Below are positions 1-7,783 of a stretch of DNA of 64,000 nucleotides, piece after piece. Source of the DNA: Flavobacteriales bacterium (lineage in GTDB: Bacteria; Bacteroidota; Bacteroidia; Flavobacteriales_D; Parvicellaceae). Position numbers and translations under genes: made by a program. The notes below the pieces were generated by a model. The model made no database searches. It was given only the letters and a program-made list of their open reading frames with translations, and had not been told where the DNA came from. The stretch lies in NCBI GenBank assembly GCA_020635565.1, contig JACJZN010000006.1, forward strand, positions 620,001 to 684,000. The letters are read 5' to 3'. Positions within the stretch are counted from its first letter, which is position 1. The number at the start of each line of letters is the position of its first letter.

Positions 1-642
1 TAATGGCGTTTTTTCTATCCAGTTTGCAAGCATTTTTTCTTCCAGCGCATCGTGCGTTCCCAACGTATTCATAAATCCTGGCGCGATGGATACTGAACGA
101 ATTCCGAATCCACCAAGTTCTTTTGCCCACACTCTGCTCATGGCTTCTACTGCAGATTTTGATGCTGAATAAGCTGTTTGCCCAATGTTTCCTACTGCTG
201 CAATTGAACTAATGTTCACAATTAAACCTTTATTTCGCTTTCGGATCATTTTTGCAGCGAAGGATCTGGTCATATAGAACACCGCATTCAGATTTACCTG
301 AATCACCTGATCCCAAAGTTCTACCTCGTGTCTGCTATCGGGGCGTTTAAGTAAGTTGACCAAAGGTGCGTTTTTCATTATTCCCGCGTTATTGATCAAC
401 ACGTTGGCTTCGCTGTTCTTCTCAAAAATTTCATCGATCAACGCTTCAACGAGCTGATTCTTGGTAATGTCACACTGAAATGAAAGTATCGAAGGGTCTT
501 CTTGAGTCAATTGATCCAGAGACTCTTTATTGATATCCACTGCAAATACCTTAGCTCCTTTCGAAGAAAAGTACAACGACATTGCTTTCCCGAATCCGGA
601 TCCGGCACCTGTGATCACGATATTGGCATCCTCAATTTTCAT
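1..642 (-). CDS. SDR-family NAD(P)-dependent oxidoreductase (3' end off the window)
   Basis: Short-chain dehydrogenase/reductase read from the reverse complement; 214 residues are visible and the C-terminus lies beyond the left edge. Family marks seen: the dinucleotide-binding TGAGSGFG at residues 11-18, acidic VDI at the end of beta-2, NNAG at 84-87, the catalytic-type Ser in NISS (145-146) and YSASK with Tyr158 and Lys162, so the full catalytic set is present. Its start overlaps the stop of the upstream acyl carrier protein gene as TAATG, which implies translational coupling. Next to an adenylation enzyme and an ACP it could reduce a carrier-bound acyl group, like FabG, or act on a nucleotide sugar. 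The sequence does not decide between these. Confidence 0.9.
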   Translation of the reverse strand, partial: MKIEDANIVITGAGSGFGKAMSLYFSSKGAKVFAVDINKESLDQLTQEDPSILSFQCDITKNQLVEALIDEIFEKNSEANVLINNAGIMKNAPLVNLLKRPDSRHEVELWDQVIQVNLNAVFYMTRSFAAKMIRKRNKGLIVNISSIAAVGNIGQTAYSASKSAVEAMSRVWAKELGGFGIRSVSIAPGFMNTLGTHDALEEKMLANWIEKTPL

Positions 643-866
643 TACAGATACTTCGCCACTGTTTTTTTAATCGCATCAAAGCTGATCATTTCAGCGATGT
701 CGTCTCCGCTCATTTCAATGCCAAATTCATCCTCGATCGCCACGATCAGGTTCATATGGGTTAACGAATCCCAATTATTCACATCATCCATAGTAAGATC
801 CTGCCCTGCTTGTTCTGTTGTTACTTTTAACGTACTAACTAATACTTGATTAATTTTTTCTTCCAT
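642..866 (-). CDS. Acyl carrier protein (stand-alone, glycan cluster)
   Basis: A 74-residue phosphopantetheine carrier protein. The attachment motif is DSLTHM with Ser34, followed by an acidic helix II (IEDEFGIEM), as in type II ACPs and stand-alone peptidyl carrier proteins. The length is normal for the family. It is encoded between a NeuD-type acyltransferase and an SDR reductase, in one operon with an amino-acid-type adenylation enzyme. It is therefore probably a dedicated carrier for an acyl or aminoacyl group destined for a sugar, and not the fatty-acid ACP. That role is inferred from context. The stop overlaps the SDR start by one base. Confidence 0.93.
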   Translation of the reverse strand: MEEKINQVLVSTLKVTTEQAGQDLTMDDVNNWDSLTHMNLIVAIEDEFGIEMSGDDIAEMISFDAIKKTVAKYL

Positions 867-877
867 TCTCTATTCTT

Positions 878-1555
878 TTATACTCTAAAACATGAAGACA
901 TCCTTGTAAACTGATCTGAATTTAACCGATGCGATTCTGTTGGAGGAATTAGGAGGACTGTCTTTTCTTTTAAACTCTTTGTAGTAAGCGTAGCAGCTCC
1001 TATCATGCAACTGGCTCCAATGTTTACTTCATTACCTATCACGGCTCCTAAGCCTACAAAAGTATTTCTACCTAACACTGTCACGCCTCCTATTGAACAC
1101 CCTCCAGTCAACCAGCAATTATCTTCAATTGTGGTGTGATGGCCTATCATTGCACCACCCCAAACAAATACATTATTGCCCAGACTAACGCAAGGTTGAA
1201 TTACTGCATCGTCCATCACAATGGTATTCTCACCAATTGTAAATTCTCCTTTTACAAAAGGACTCACGTAACTTGCAAAACGGTATCCTAGTTCCTTAAA
1301 ATGATCATATTTACCTGCTCTTAATCCATTGATCCCCTGATATCCCGTAGCTACAAAAACCATATACTCTGACGCAGGAAATTTCTCCTCAACCTCCGAC
1401 AGTTTAGTCAATGGTTTCCCAAAAACCGAATCAGCCGTTGCGTACGGATCATCAACGACATAAGAAACGACATTATAATCCGAATCCCGATTGAAATAAA
1501 AACTAACAGCTTCTGCTATCTTTCCTGCTCCAAATATGATGATGTCTTTTTTCAT
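878..1555 (-). CDS. NeuD/PglD-type sugar O/N-acyltransferase (left-handed beta-helix)
   Basis: 225 residues with the two-part architecture of the NeuD/PglD family. An N-terminal nucleotide-sugar-binding Rossmann-like domain (IIIFGAGKIA, residues 5-14, up to about residue 95) is followed by a C-terminal left-handed beta-helix of hexapeptide repeats (about 100-205). The latter includes the His-His pair at 139-140, where the family carries its catalytic histidine. Known members transfer acetyl from acetyl-CoA to the amine of UDP-4-amino sugars or to sialic acid hydroxyls. Here the donor could instead be the acyl-ACP encoded next door, but that is inference. The start overlaps the adenylation-enzyme stop by 4 bp (ATGA). 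Confidence 0.85.
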   Translation of the reverse strand: MKKDIIIFGAGKIAEAVSFYFNRDSDYNVVSYVVDDPYATADSVFGKPLTKLSEVEEKFPASEYMVFVATGYQGINGLRAGKYDHFKELGYRFASYVSPFVKGEFTIGENTIVMDDAVIQPCVSLGNNVFVWGGAMIGHHTTIEDNCWLTGGCSIGGVTVLGRNTFVGLGAVIGNEVNIGASCMIGAATLTTKSLKEKTVLLIPPTESHRLNSDQFTRMSSCFRV

Positions 1556-3114
1556 TTAGTTAGGTGCTCTTTTAATTTTAAGCGGTCTATCTTCCCGTTT
1601 TGATTCTTTGGCAAATGCTCAAAATAAAAATACAAATCAGGAAGCATGTACGAAGGTAAATACTTTTTCAAAACTTCTGATACTTTATCCTGTTCCTTTT
1701 CCTGAGAGCTCAGGCAAGCAATGATCTTCGAAGAAAATTTGTCATTATCAAGATAAATCACTGCGGCTTCCTTCACGAATCCGATCGCATTAAAGGCATT
1801 TTCAATTTCCTCTAATTCGATACGGTATCCCATCCTTTTGATCTGATTATCTTTTCTTCCACAGAACATATACATTTTAGTCTCTGGGTCTTGCTTCACT
1901 AAATCTCCGCTTTTGTAGACCATCTGTGTGTGCGATAAAACAGAAGGATCACTCACAAATACTTCCGCAGTCTTTTCAGGATTCTTGTAATATCCTATCC
2001 CGACATTTGGTCCTCCGATCGCCAACTCTCCTATCTCTCCCAAAGAAACCTCTTTTCCGACTTCATCCAGAACAATCCCGTAGAAATTGGGAGCCATGTG
2101 ACCTAGAGGAAGCAATTCATCACTATCCATATCCTTTTCGGAAACGTCATACGAGGAACAGATACAAGTACACTCCGTGGGACCATATACATTTACAAAC
2201 CGTACCCTTTCTCCCCAGAACTTCCAGAGTTTTCTAAGTTGATTCTTAGGGAAACCTTCTCCTCCATAGGTTACCACCCGCAACGACATGAGATCACTCT
2301 CTTTTATGGCTCTCATGTTTAGCACGTACACCAGCATGGAAGGAACACTAAACCAAACTGTCGGGTTTACCACATTCAACGCATCAATCAGCCTTCTGGG
2401 ATTGATTGTGAGTTTTTCGCTAACGGGCACAATTGCCGCTCCGGTGAACAGAGACGAGTAAAAGTCAAACACTGAATTATCAAAGTGCATGGGGTTCAGG
2501 TTCGTAAATACGTCCTTTGATGTTATCTCATACGTTTTTTGCGACCAGCCTATAAAATTCAAGACGTTTTGGTGCGAGATCACGACTCCTTTAGGAAATC
2601 CTGTTGACCCTGATGTAAACATAATATATGCGGGGGTATTGCCAGTTACCTCATTGGTATAATCCGGTAATAAGGCTCCACTAAACTCATCAAGCGATTT
2701 ACTGAATACTGAGGACGAATAATCCACTACCGTAATGGCTTTCGAATCAAATTCTTCAGGGATTGTATGTTCGTTCGATGAATAAAAAAAGACAGAAGGA
2801 TCGCAAGTGGCAATCATTCTTTCGAATCGTTCTATAGGGCTTTTCGGATCCAAATTTGAATAAGCAACTCCTATTTTCAGACATCCGATCATCATCGCAT
2901 AGGACAGGGCTGTCTTGTCGTTAAAAATTGCGACCACATCGTTTCTTCTTACTCCTTGTTTAAGTAAATAGAGAGCAATTTTGTTTGACAATTCTCCTAT
3001 TTCCCGATAAAGCGTTTCCTCCCCTTCTACAGCTCTAACAGCTACTTTTTTGGCATTTTCTTCAGCAATTCTGTTAAAATATAATCCCAGATTGTATTCG
3101 TACGCAATTCTCAT
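1552..3114 (-). CDS. Stand-alone amino-acid-type adenylation enzyme (DltA/NRPS A-domain family)
   Basis: 520 residues, one complete adenylate-forming domain with no fused carrier domain. Motifs seen: A3 TSGSTGFPKG (167-176), A5 YGPTE (310-314), A7 SGD (402-404), A8 near GYRIELEEIE (429-438) and A10 NGKID with the catalytic Lys508. The A4 region FDNSVFD keeps Asp212, the residue that binds the alpha-amino group in amino-acid-activating enzymes, so an amino acid is a likelier substrate than a fatty or aryl acid. The stand-alone build matches DltA, which loads D-Ala on a carrier protein. The expected acceptor is the ACP two genes downstream. Which amino acid is used cannot be read with confidence. 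The start overlaps the WbqC stop (TAATG). Confidence 0.88.
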   Translation of the reverse strand: MRIAYEYNLGLYFNRIAEENAKKVAVRAVEGEETLYREIGELSNKIALYLLKQGVRRNDVVAIFNDKTALSYAMMIGCLKIGVAYSNLDPKSPIERFERMIATCDPSVFFYSSNEHTIPEEFDSKAITVVDYSSSVFSKSLDEFSGALLPDYTNEVTGNTPAYIMFTSGSTGFPKGVVISHQNVLNFIGWSQKTYEITSKDVFTNLNPMHFDNSVFDFYSSLFTGAAIVPVSEKLTINPRRLIDALNVVNPTVWFSVPSMLVYVLNMRAIKESDLMSLRVVTYGGEGFPKNQLRKLWKFWGERVRFVNVYGPTECTCICSSYDVSEKDMDSDELLPLGHMAPNFYGIVLDEVGKEVSLGEIGELAIGGPNVGIGYYKNPEKTAEVFVSDPSVLSHTQMVYKSGDLVKQDPETKMYMFCGRKDNQIKRMGYRIELEEIENAFNAIGFVKEAAVIYLDNDKFSSKIIACLSSQEKEQDKVSEVLKKYLPSYMLPDLYFYFEHLPKNQNGKIDRLKLKEHLTK

Positions 3115-3815
3115 TAATTTAACGTATAGTGATTCAATAATTCTTTGACTTGCTCAGGTGAATTGAACATAAGGAGATCAATAATTGACAAGCCTGGAAT
3201 AAAATTACCTTCAAATTGCTTGTATGGGAAAAATTTATTTTCAATGAACATCAATTCTATTTGACGCTCCTTAAAATAAGGTTTATTGTATAATTCCCTT
3301 CCCCCCGTAGGATTAATATACGTTTCCGCGTTTAACAACCTACATATTTCAATCAGGCGATCCGCACGATCCATTCCTTTTGTTTCTGAAAATTGCTTGG
3401 AACTAACTTCGAACCTTGTGGTTAACCCCAAATAATCCGCAGTTCTCACCACACTGGACATGGTGAGATCAGCAATGGTTTTGTGAGATTGATTAAACAC
3501 CTCCTGCACCAAGTTGAAAACAGGGTTGAAATAAGGAGCTTTCTTATAACTATGTTCAAGTGTTATGAAAAATTTCTGTACCCACTTTTCATCATACCCA
3601 AGTTCAATTTCGTTGATCAGTTTATTTTGAGAAGCTTTTATCAAAGGAATGCTGAACATTGACGCCTCGGAATTCACCAAAATATTGTTTCTGTTGATCC
3701 AACCTCTTTTGATAAAATTCACATCGTCATAAAAGACGAAAACATCCACGGAATTTATCAATTGAAAATATCCTACATAAGGAAAAAAATATGGCTGCAT
3801 TATTGCAACTTTCAT
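3114..3815 (-). CDS. WbqC-family protein
   Basis: 233 residues in the WbqC-like family. It shows the characteristic N-terminus MQPYFFPYVGYFQL, then a DDVNFIKRGWINRN segment and NPTGGRELY further on. Family members sit in O-antigen, capsule and flagellin-glycan clusters next to DegT aminotransferases; I know of no settled biochemical activity. I chose the ATG at 3815, which overlaps the DegT stop as ATGA and gives the usual short N-terminus. An ATG nine bases upstream (3824) is also possible. Between a sugar aminotransferase and an amino-acid adenylation enzyme, it is a candidate for moving the activated group onto the amino sugar, which is speculative. Confidence 0.85.
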   Translation of the reverse strand: MKVAIMQPYFFPYVGYFQLINSVDVFVFYDDVNFIKRGWINRNNILVNSEASMFSIPLIKASQNKLINEIELGYDEKWVQKFFITLEHSYKKAPYFNPVFNLVQEVFNQSHKTIADLTMSSVVRTADYLGLTTRFEVSSKQFSETKGMDRADRLIEICRLLNAETYINPTGGRELYNKPYFKERQIELMFIENKFFPYKQFEGNFIPGLSIIDLLMFNSPEQVKELLNHYTLN

Positions 3816-4924
3816 TCCTGACATGGGTTTTTGATGATCGCTACAATTCTCTCAATGGTTTCTGATTCAATCTCCGAATACATCGGAAGACACAATACGG
3901 ATTCCGTGATTTGTGCAGCATTGGGCAGATTTGACCTTTTGGCAGAATCAATATTAGAGTAAATCGGGAAATCCGAAATCAAGGGGTAGAAATACCTTCT
4001 AGAAAATATTCCTCTTGACATAAGAATGTGGTAGAGCTCGTCTCTGTTTAATGGATATTTTTCTTTGACAAACAATGGATAATACCCATAATTATAATCT
4101 TCCACTGAAGAGATATCCAGAAGTTCAATACCATCTATATCTTTTAGCTCATAGGTATACTTCTCATAGGCTACCTTTCTCTTTGCAATATTCTCATCAA
4201 TCGATTTCAGATTCAGTAATCCGTATGCAGCCTGAACCTCGTTCATTTTAGCGTTAATTCCTGAATCAACCACCGTGAGTTCATCAACAATACCAAAATT
4301 CTTCAGGTTGTCAATTTTAGTTTTCATCTCCTTCGTATGAGAAACGATGGCTCCTCCTTCAATGGTGTTGAACACCTTGGTTGCGTGAAAACTCAAAATA
4401 GAAAGATCTCCATAATTGTGAATTGACTGTCCTCTATGTTTTATCCCAAATGCATGTGCTCCGTCATATATCAATTTGAGATTGTACTCTTCAGCCAGTT
4501 TGTCCAGTCCTTCCATATCGCAAGGAGTTCCGTATACATGCACAGGCATTATAGCTGTTGTTTTATCTGTAATAGCTTCTTTAATTCTGCTGACGTTAAT
4601 ATTACAATCGTAAGAATTTATATCGGCAAAAACTGGTGTAATTCCATTCCATATCAAGGAGTTTGTTGTAGCCACAAAACTATATGGTGTAGTAATTACC
4701 TCTCCTTTAATGTCGAGCGCCTGTAGCGCAGTAATCAATGCCAGCGTTCCATTTGAAAATAGTGAGATGTATTTGACCCCTAGATAATCTGCTAACTCCT
4801 CCTCCAGCTTATTATGAAAAGGTCCCGCGTTTGTAATATACTCGGATTCCCAAATCTGACTTAGATACTCCACAAATTTATCCAATGAAGGTAAGGTTGG
4901 CTTCGTTACATATATCTTATCCAT
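3812..4924 (-). CDS. DegT/DnrJ/EryC1/StrS-family sugar aminotransferase
   Basis: 370 residues, the normal length for PLP-dependent nucleotide-sugar aminotransferases. The Schiff-base lysine is Lys183 in SFHATKVFNTIEGG, and Asp154 in IYDGAHAFG is the residue that contacts the PLP ring nitrogen. The enzyme should convert a keto-nucleotide-sugar to an amino sugar with glutamate as donor. The TKVFNTIEGG version resembles VioA/RfbE-like 4-aminotransferases, but 3- or 4-amination cannot be fixed by eye. It supplies the amine that the downstream adenylation/ACP/acyltransferase genes could acylate. It lies five bases after the sulfotransferase stop. Confidence 0.92.
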   Translation of the reverse strand: MDKIYVTKPTLPSLDKFVEYLSQIWESEYITNAGPFHNKLEEELADYLGVKYISLFSNGTLALITALQALDIKGEVITTPYSFVATTNSLIWNGITPVFADINSYDCNINVSRIKEAITDKTTAIMPVHVYGTPCDMEGLDKLAEEYNLKLIYDGAHAFGIKHRGQSIHNYGDLSILSFHATKVFNTIEGGAIVSHTKEMKTKIDNLKNFGIVDELTVVDSGINAKMNEVQAAYGLLNLKSIDENIAKRKVAYEKYTYELKDIDGIELLDISSVEDYNYGYYPLFVKEKYPLNRDELYHILMSRGIFSRRYFYPLISDFPIYSNIDSAKRSNLPNAAQITESVLCLPMYSEIESETIERIVAIIKNPCQE

Positions 4925-4929
4925 TAATT

Positions 4930-5664
4930 CTAAGTTTTATTTAACCAGGGGAATGAATCGTATTCTCCAACTTCAATTCCCAGAAAGTCAGCCAATTTCT
5001 GATAACTTCCGCTCAAAGATACATCAAGCACAAGTAAATCATTTTTGCGATCTTTAAAATACTCACGAACATCCTCAATATGTTTCAGGTAGATCTCAAT
5101 GTACTTCTCCTTATCGTATAAGTCGATTTCAGGATATCCAAATAAATAGGAAATCATATCAAGAGGCCATCCCTTATAACGATAAACTTTATTTCCTAAC
5201 TCTTCAATTGTTGGCACAGATTTTCCATCTGCAGAAAACTTCTTACCATGGAATTTCAGTACCGAATCAAACCACAGTTCCGGGGTTGTCCTTATCGTCA
5301 AAATAAACTTACTTTTAGGAAAATTCTTATCCAGTTCTCTAAAAAGTCCTGGGGCTCCAAATGGCAAATCCTGAAAAGCATCAGCTGAATGACAATAGTT
5401 TAAAATACGATCAACTTCACCCTTATGCCAATCCTCCACCAACATCTCCGCCACTGGTTGAAACCCCATTTTATACCCAAAATCTTTTAATGCAAGCTCA
5501 AGGGATGTCGTACCTGTTTTTCCAAATCCAATACAAAATATTTTGTTATCGAGAGGAGGAGAATCCTTAACCCGCGGAGTTGCTGAAACTTCTGTTCTAA
5601 TTGCCTGAAACCTAAGTCTAAGTTCTTTTTTCTTCGAATATTTTATTCCGAACTTTAAATCCAT
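4930..5664 (-). CDS. Sulfotransferase-family protein
   Basis: 244 residues from the ATG at 5664; a TTG at 5688 overlapping the Wzt stop would add eight. The PAPS 5'-phosphosulfate loop is visible as GFGKTGTTSL with Lys49. The 3'-phosphate-binding region is likely IRTTPELWFDSVLKF, with an Arg and Ser in the usual order. The form FCIGFGKTGTTSLE is typical of the bacterial/eukaryotic 'Sulfotransfer_4' type. Inside a polysaccharide export operon it probably sulfates the glycan or a sugar precursor in the cytoplasm before export. No PAPS-synthesis genes are in the window. Confidence 0.82.
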   Translation of the reverse strand: MDLKFGIKYSKKKELRLRFQAIRTEVSATPRVKDSPPLDNKIFCIGFGKTGTTSLELALKDFGYKMGFQPVAEMLVEDWHKGEVDRILNYCHSADAFQDLPFGAPGLFRELDKNFPKSKFILTIRTTPELWFDSVLKFHGKKFSADGKSVPTIEELGNKVYRYKGWPLDMISYLFGYPEIDLYDKEKYIEIYLKHIEDVREYFKDRKNDLLVLDVSLSGSYQKLADFLGIEVGEYDSFPWLNKT

Positions 5665-5684
5665 TTTTTTCGATGTACGAATTA

Positions 5685-6854
5685 TCAACTAAGCATATTA
5701 TACCTATACTTTACGACTGTTGGACTCCAAAGAAAATCCTTCCCGTTTACCCTAAATTTACCCGCCTCCATAATTTTTTCAATGAGTTTCCCTTGATACT
5801 CCGTAATCAAATTTACTGAAAATGAATATTGCCCAGGAACAAGATCAATTTTGAAATCATTTATAATAAACTCACTTCCTTGAATGTTTTCATAGTTAAA
5901 ATCTAAAATACTCAACACGGGTCGTTGGCTCAAATCAAAGATCACCAAAGTAAGATATGCGTTAACAGGTTGTGAGAATCTGATAAAAATATCTACGGTA
6001 CTATACGCCTCTACAACATCAATTTTTCTTCCTTCCTGTCTTAGTTGAATTTCCTGAAGAAGTGAGTCTCCGGAAATAAATCCCTGACCTGATTCTCTTA
6101 ATTCAAGAAACTTCATGTAACTTTCTCCAATACTTTTACTTGCACAAACTACCCGTCCTTTATCCATAACGACAGCATCACTGCATATCAACCCCACAAG
6201 ATTAATTGAATGCGATACGAAAATAATTGCACAGTTCTTTTTTAATTCAGAGATCCGATTGATGCATTTATTTCGAAAAAAAACATCACCAACTGCTAAC
6301 ACTTCATCTATAATAAGAACGTCTGGGTCCATTTGAGCGGCAACTGAAAATCCAAGTCTAACTTTCATCCCCGAACTGTAACTCTGAACTGGAGCATCAA
6401 TAAATTCTCCCAACTCGGAAAAAGCGATAATTTCATTTAGTCTTGCATCTGTCTCTTCTTTTGTAAATCCTAAGACAGAAGCGTTATTGTAGATGTTCTC
6501 TCTACCCGTTAATATTGGATTAAATCCAGCTCCCAATTCGATTAGTGCCGCAACCTTTCCTTTAACCGTAACTTTGCCTTGATCTGGTTTGAGCAGTCCG
6601 TTAATAATCTTAAGTATTGTCGACTTTCCTGCTCCATTATGACCAATTAACCCATAACATTCGCCTCTCCTAATTTCGAAATTTACATCACTCAGTGCCC
6701 AGAATTCAGATTTACGCAATTTATCAACTCTAGGCCTACCTAAAACTTCTCTTGTAAGGTCTTGGACTCCATATCGAAGGCTACGTTTAAGGTCTCTAGC
6801 AAATTTCTTTGATACACCTTCTACTTTAACTAAAACTTCCTTATCGTTTTCCAT
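5685..6854 (-). CDS. wzt: Polysaccharide ABC exporter, ATP-binding subunit (Wzt-like)
   Basis: 389 residues. The N-terminal nucleotide-binding domain has Walker A GHNGAGKST (71-79), signature YSSGM (159-163), Walker B VLIIDE (179-184) and the H-loop His215. After about residue 270 comes a beta-rich C-terminal domain of about 120 residues, as in Wzt proteins that recognise the finished O-antigen non-reducing end. The extension argues for export of a capped, completed glycan by the Wzm/Wzt route. The gene starts two bases after the wzm stop, and its TGA overlaps a possible TTG start of the sulfotransferase. A sulfate or acyl group added by the neighbours could be the terminal signal it reads, which is inference. 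Confidence 0.93.
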   Translation of the reverse strand: MENDKEVLVKVEGVSKKFARDLKRSLRYGVQDLTREVLGRPRVDKLRKSEFWALSDVNFEIRRGECYGLIGHNGAGKSTILKIINGLLKPDQGKVTVKGKVAALIELGAGFNPILTGRENIYNNASVLGFTKEETDARLNEIIAFSELGEFIDAPVQSYSSGMKVRLGFSVAAQMDPDVLIIDEVLAVGDVFFRNKCINRISELKKNCAIIFVSHSINLVGLICSDAVVMDKGRVVCASKSIGESYMKFLELRESGQGFISGDSLLQEIQLRQEGRKIDVVEAYSTVDIFIRFSQPVNAYLTLVIFDLSQRPVLSILDFNYENIQGSEFIINDFKIDLVPGQYSFSVNLITEYQGKLIEKIMEAGKFRVNGKDFLWSPTVVKYRYNMLS

Positions 6855-6856
6855 AA

Positions 6857-7702
6857 CTACGATCCTGACCTTTCCAAAATAACAGGTAAACTAATTCTGA
6901 TTAAAACCAATCCAACAAATAAAAACACTATTCCGAATACACTCCATAATACCAACTGGAAATACATATCAAACTGATAACCTCCAAAATTCGATCTTAT
7001 GAACTCAATATATGGAGTAACTGGATTCCATTTATGAATTACTCCCATGGCACCAATTTTCTGAACTGGATACACTACCGGTGCAAGATACATTACAATT
7101 TGAAAGATGTATGTCATTCCTTTACTAATATCCATAAATAACATTCCTAGAGGAACCAACAACAATCCTACCGCGACTCCAAAAATATACATTGGAACAA
7201 TCATTAAAATAGCCATAATCCATTCAATGGTAGGATAATAGCCCATAACTAACAAAGCTGGTAAAAGCACCAACATTTTTAGCAAAAATGAAAACATAAG
7301 GTCATAAAAAATGGCTAAAACTAGTGCTTCTTTAGGAAAATTAAGTTTAACCATCATTCCTTTAGCAGCAACAAACCTCATTAGCGGTTTATTCATGGAT
7401 TCAGTGATTAACGTCCAAAGAATTGTTCCTGTAATAGCAAACGCAGGAAATTTCATTGGTACATTCTCAATCGTTACCACATTTTGAGAATTCAGCATAA
7501 TCCAGATCACTGCAGTAGCAATAGCAGGAATAAAATGCCATAAAAAACCCAAAAAGCTTTGTCTTACAGAAGCCTTAAGATCTCTAATAAATAACTGATA
7601 ACCTAAAAACCTACCCTCTCGAAATCCTTTAAAAATATCTCCGAATAAACGAATCGGATTACCCAATCCTGTTTCAGATGTATAAACTCTTACTTCACTC
7701 AT
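6857..7702 (-). CDS. wzm: Polysaccharide ABC exporter, membrane subunit (Wzm-like)
   Basis: 281 residues from the ATG at 7702; a TTG at 7717 would add five. ABC-2 type permease with an N-terminal amphipathic cytoplasmic stretch and about six membrane segments, including FPAFAITGTILWTLI, ILMIVPMYIFGVAVGLLLV and a hydrophobic C-terminal segment ending at VILERSGS. With Wzt it forms the inner-membrane transporter for undecaprenyl-linked O-antigen or capsular polysaccharide. It is the first gene of the minus-strand operon. I see no clean TAnnTTTG element in the short gap between it and the preceding terminator-like hairpin. Confidence 0.92.
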   Translation of the reverse strand: MSEVRVYTSETGLGNPIRLFGDIFKGFREGRFLGYQLFIRDLKASVRQSFLGFLWHFIPAIATAVIWIMLNSQNVVTIENVPMKFPAFAITGTILWTLITESMNKPLMRFVAAKGMMVKLNFPKEALVLAIFYDLMFSFLLKMLVLLPALLVMGYYPTIEWIMAILMIVPMYIFGVAVGLLLVPLGMLFMDISKGMTYIFQIVMYLAPVVYPVQKIGAMGVIHKWNPVTPYIEFIRSNFGGYQFDMYFQLVLWSVFGIVFLFVGLVLIRISLPVILERSGS

Positions 7703-7764
7703 TTCTTCATTACTCAATCTATCTCAGCATTAATTAATATTAATCAATACTACTATATAAATAA

Positions 7765-7783
7765 AACTCATTTTTCATGAGTT
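7765..7783 (-). terminator. Possible intrinsic terminator after the 1035-aa T9SS gene
   Basis: Inverted repeat AACTCAT/ATGAGTT (7765-7771 and 7777-7783) with a five-base loop. Read on the minus strand, it overlaps the stop codon of the T9SS gene and is followed by a T-rich run. It would separate that gene from the wzm operon. The stem is only seven base pairs and AT-rich. Confidence 0.45.
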
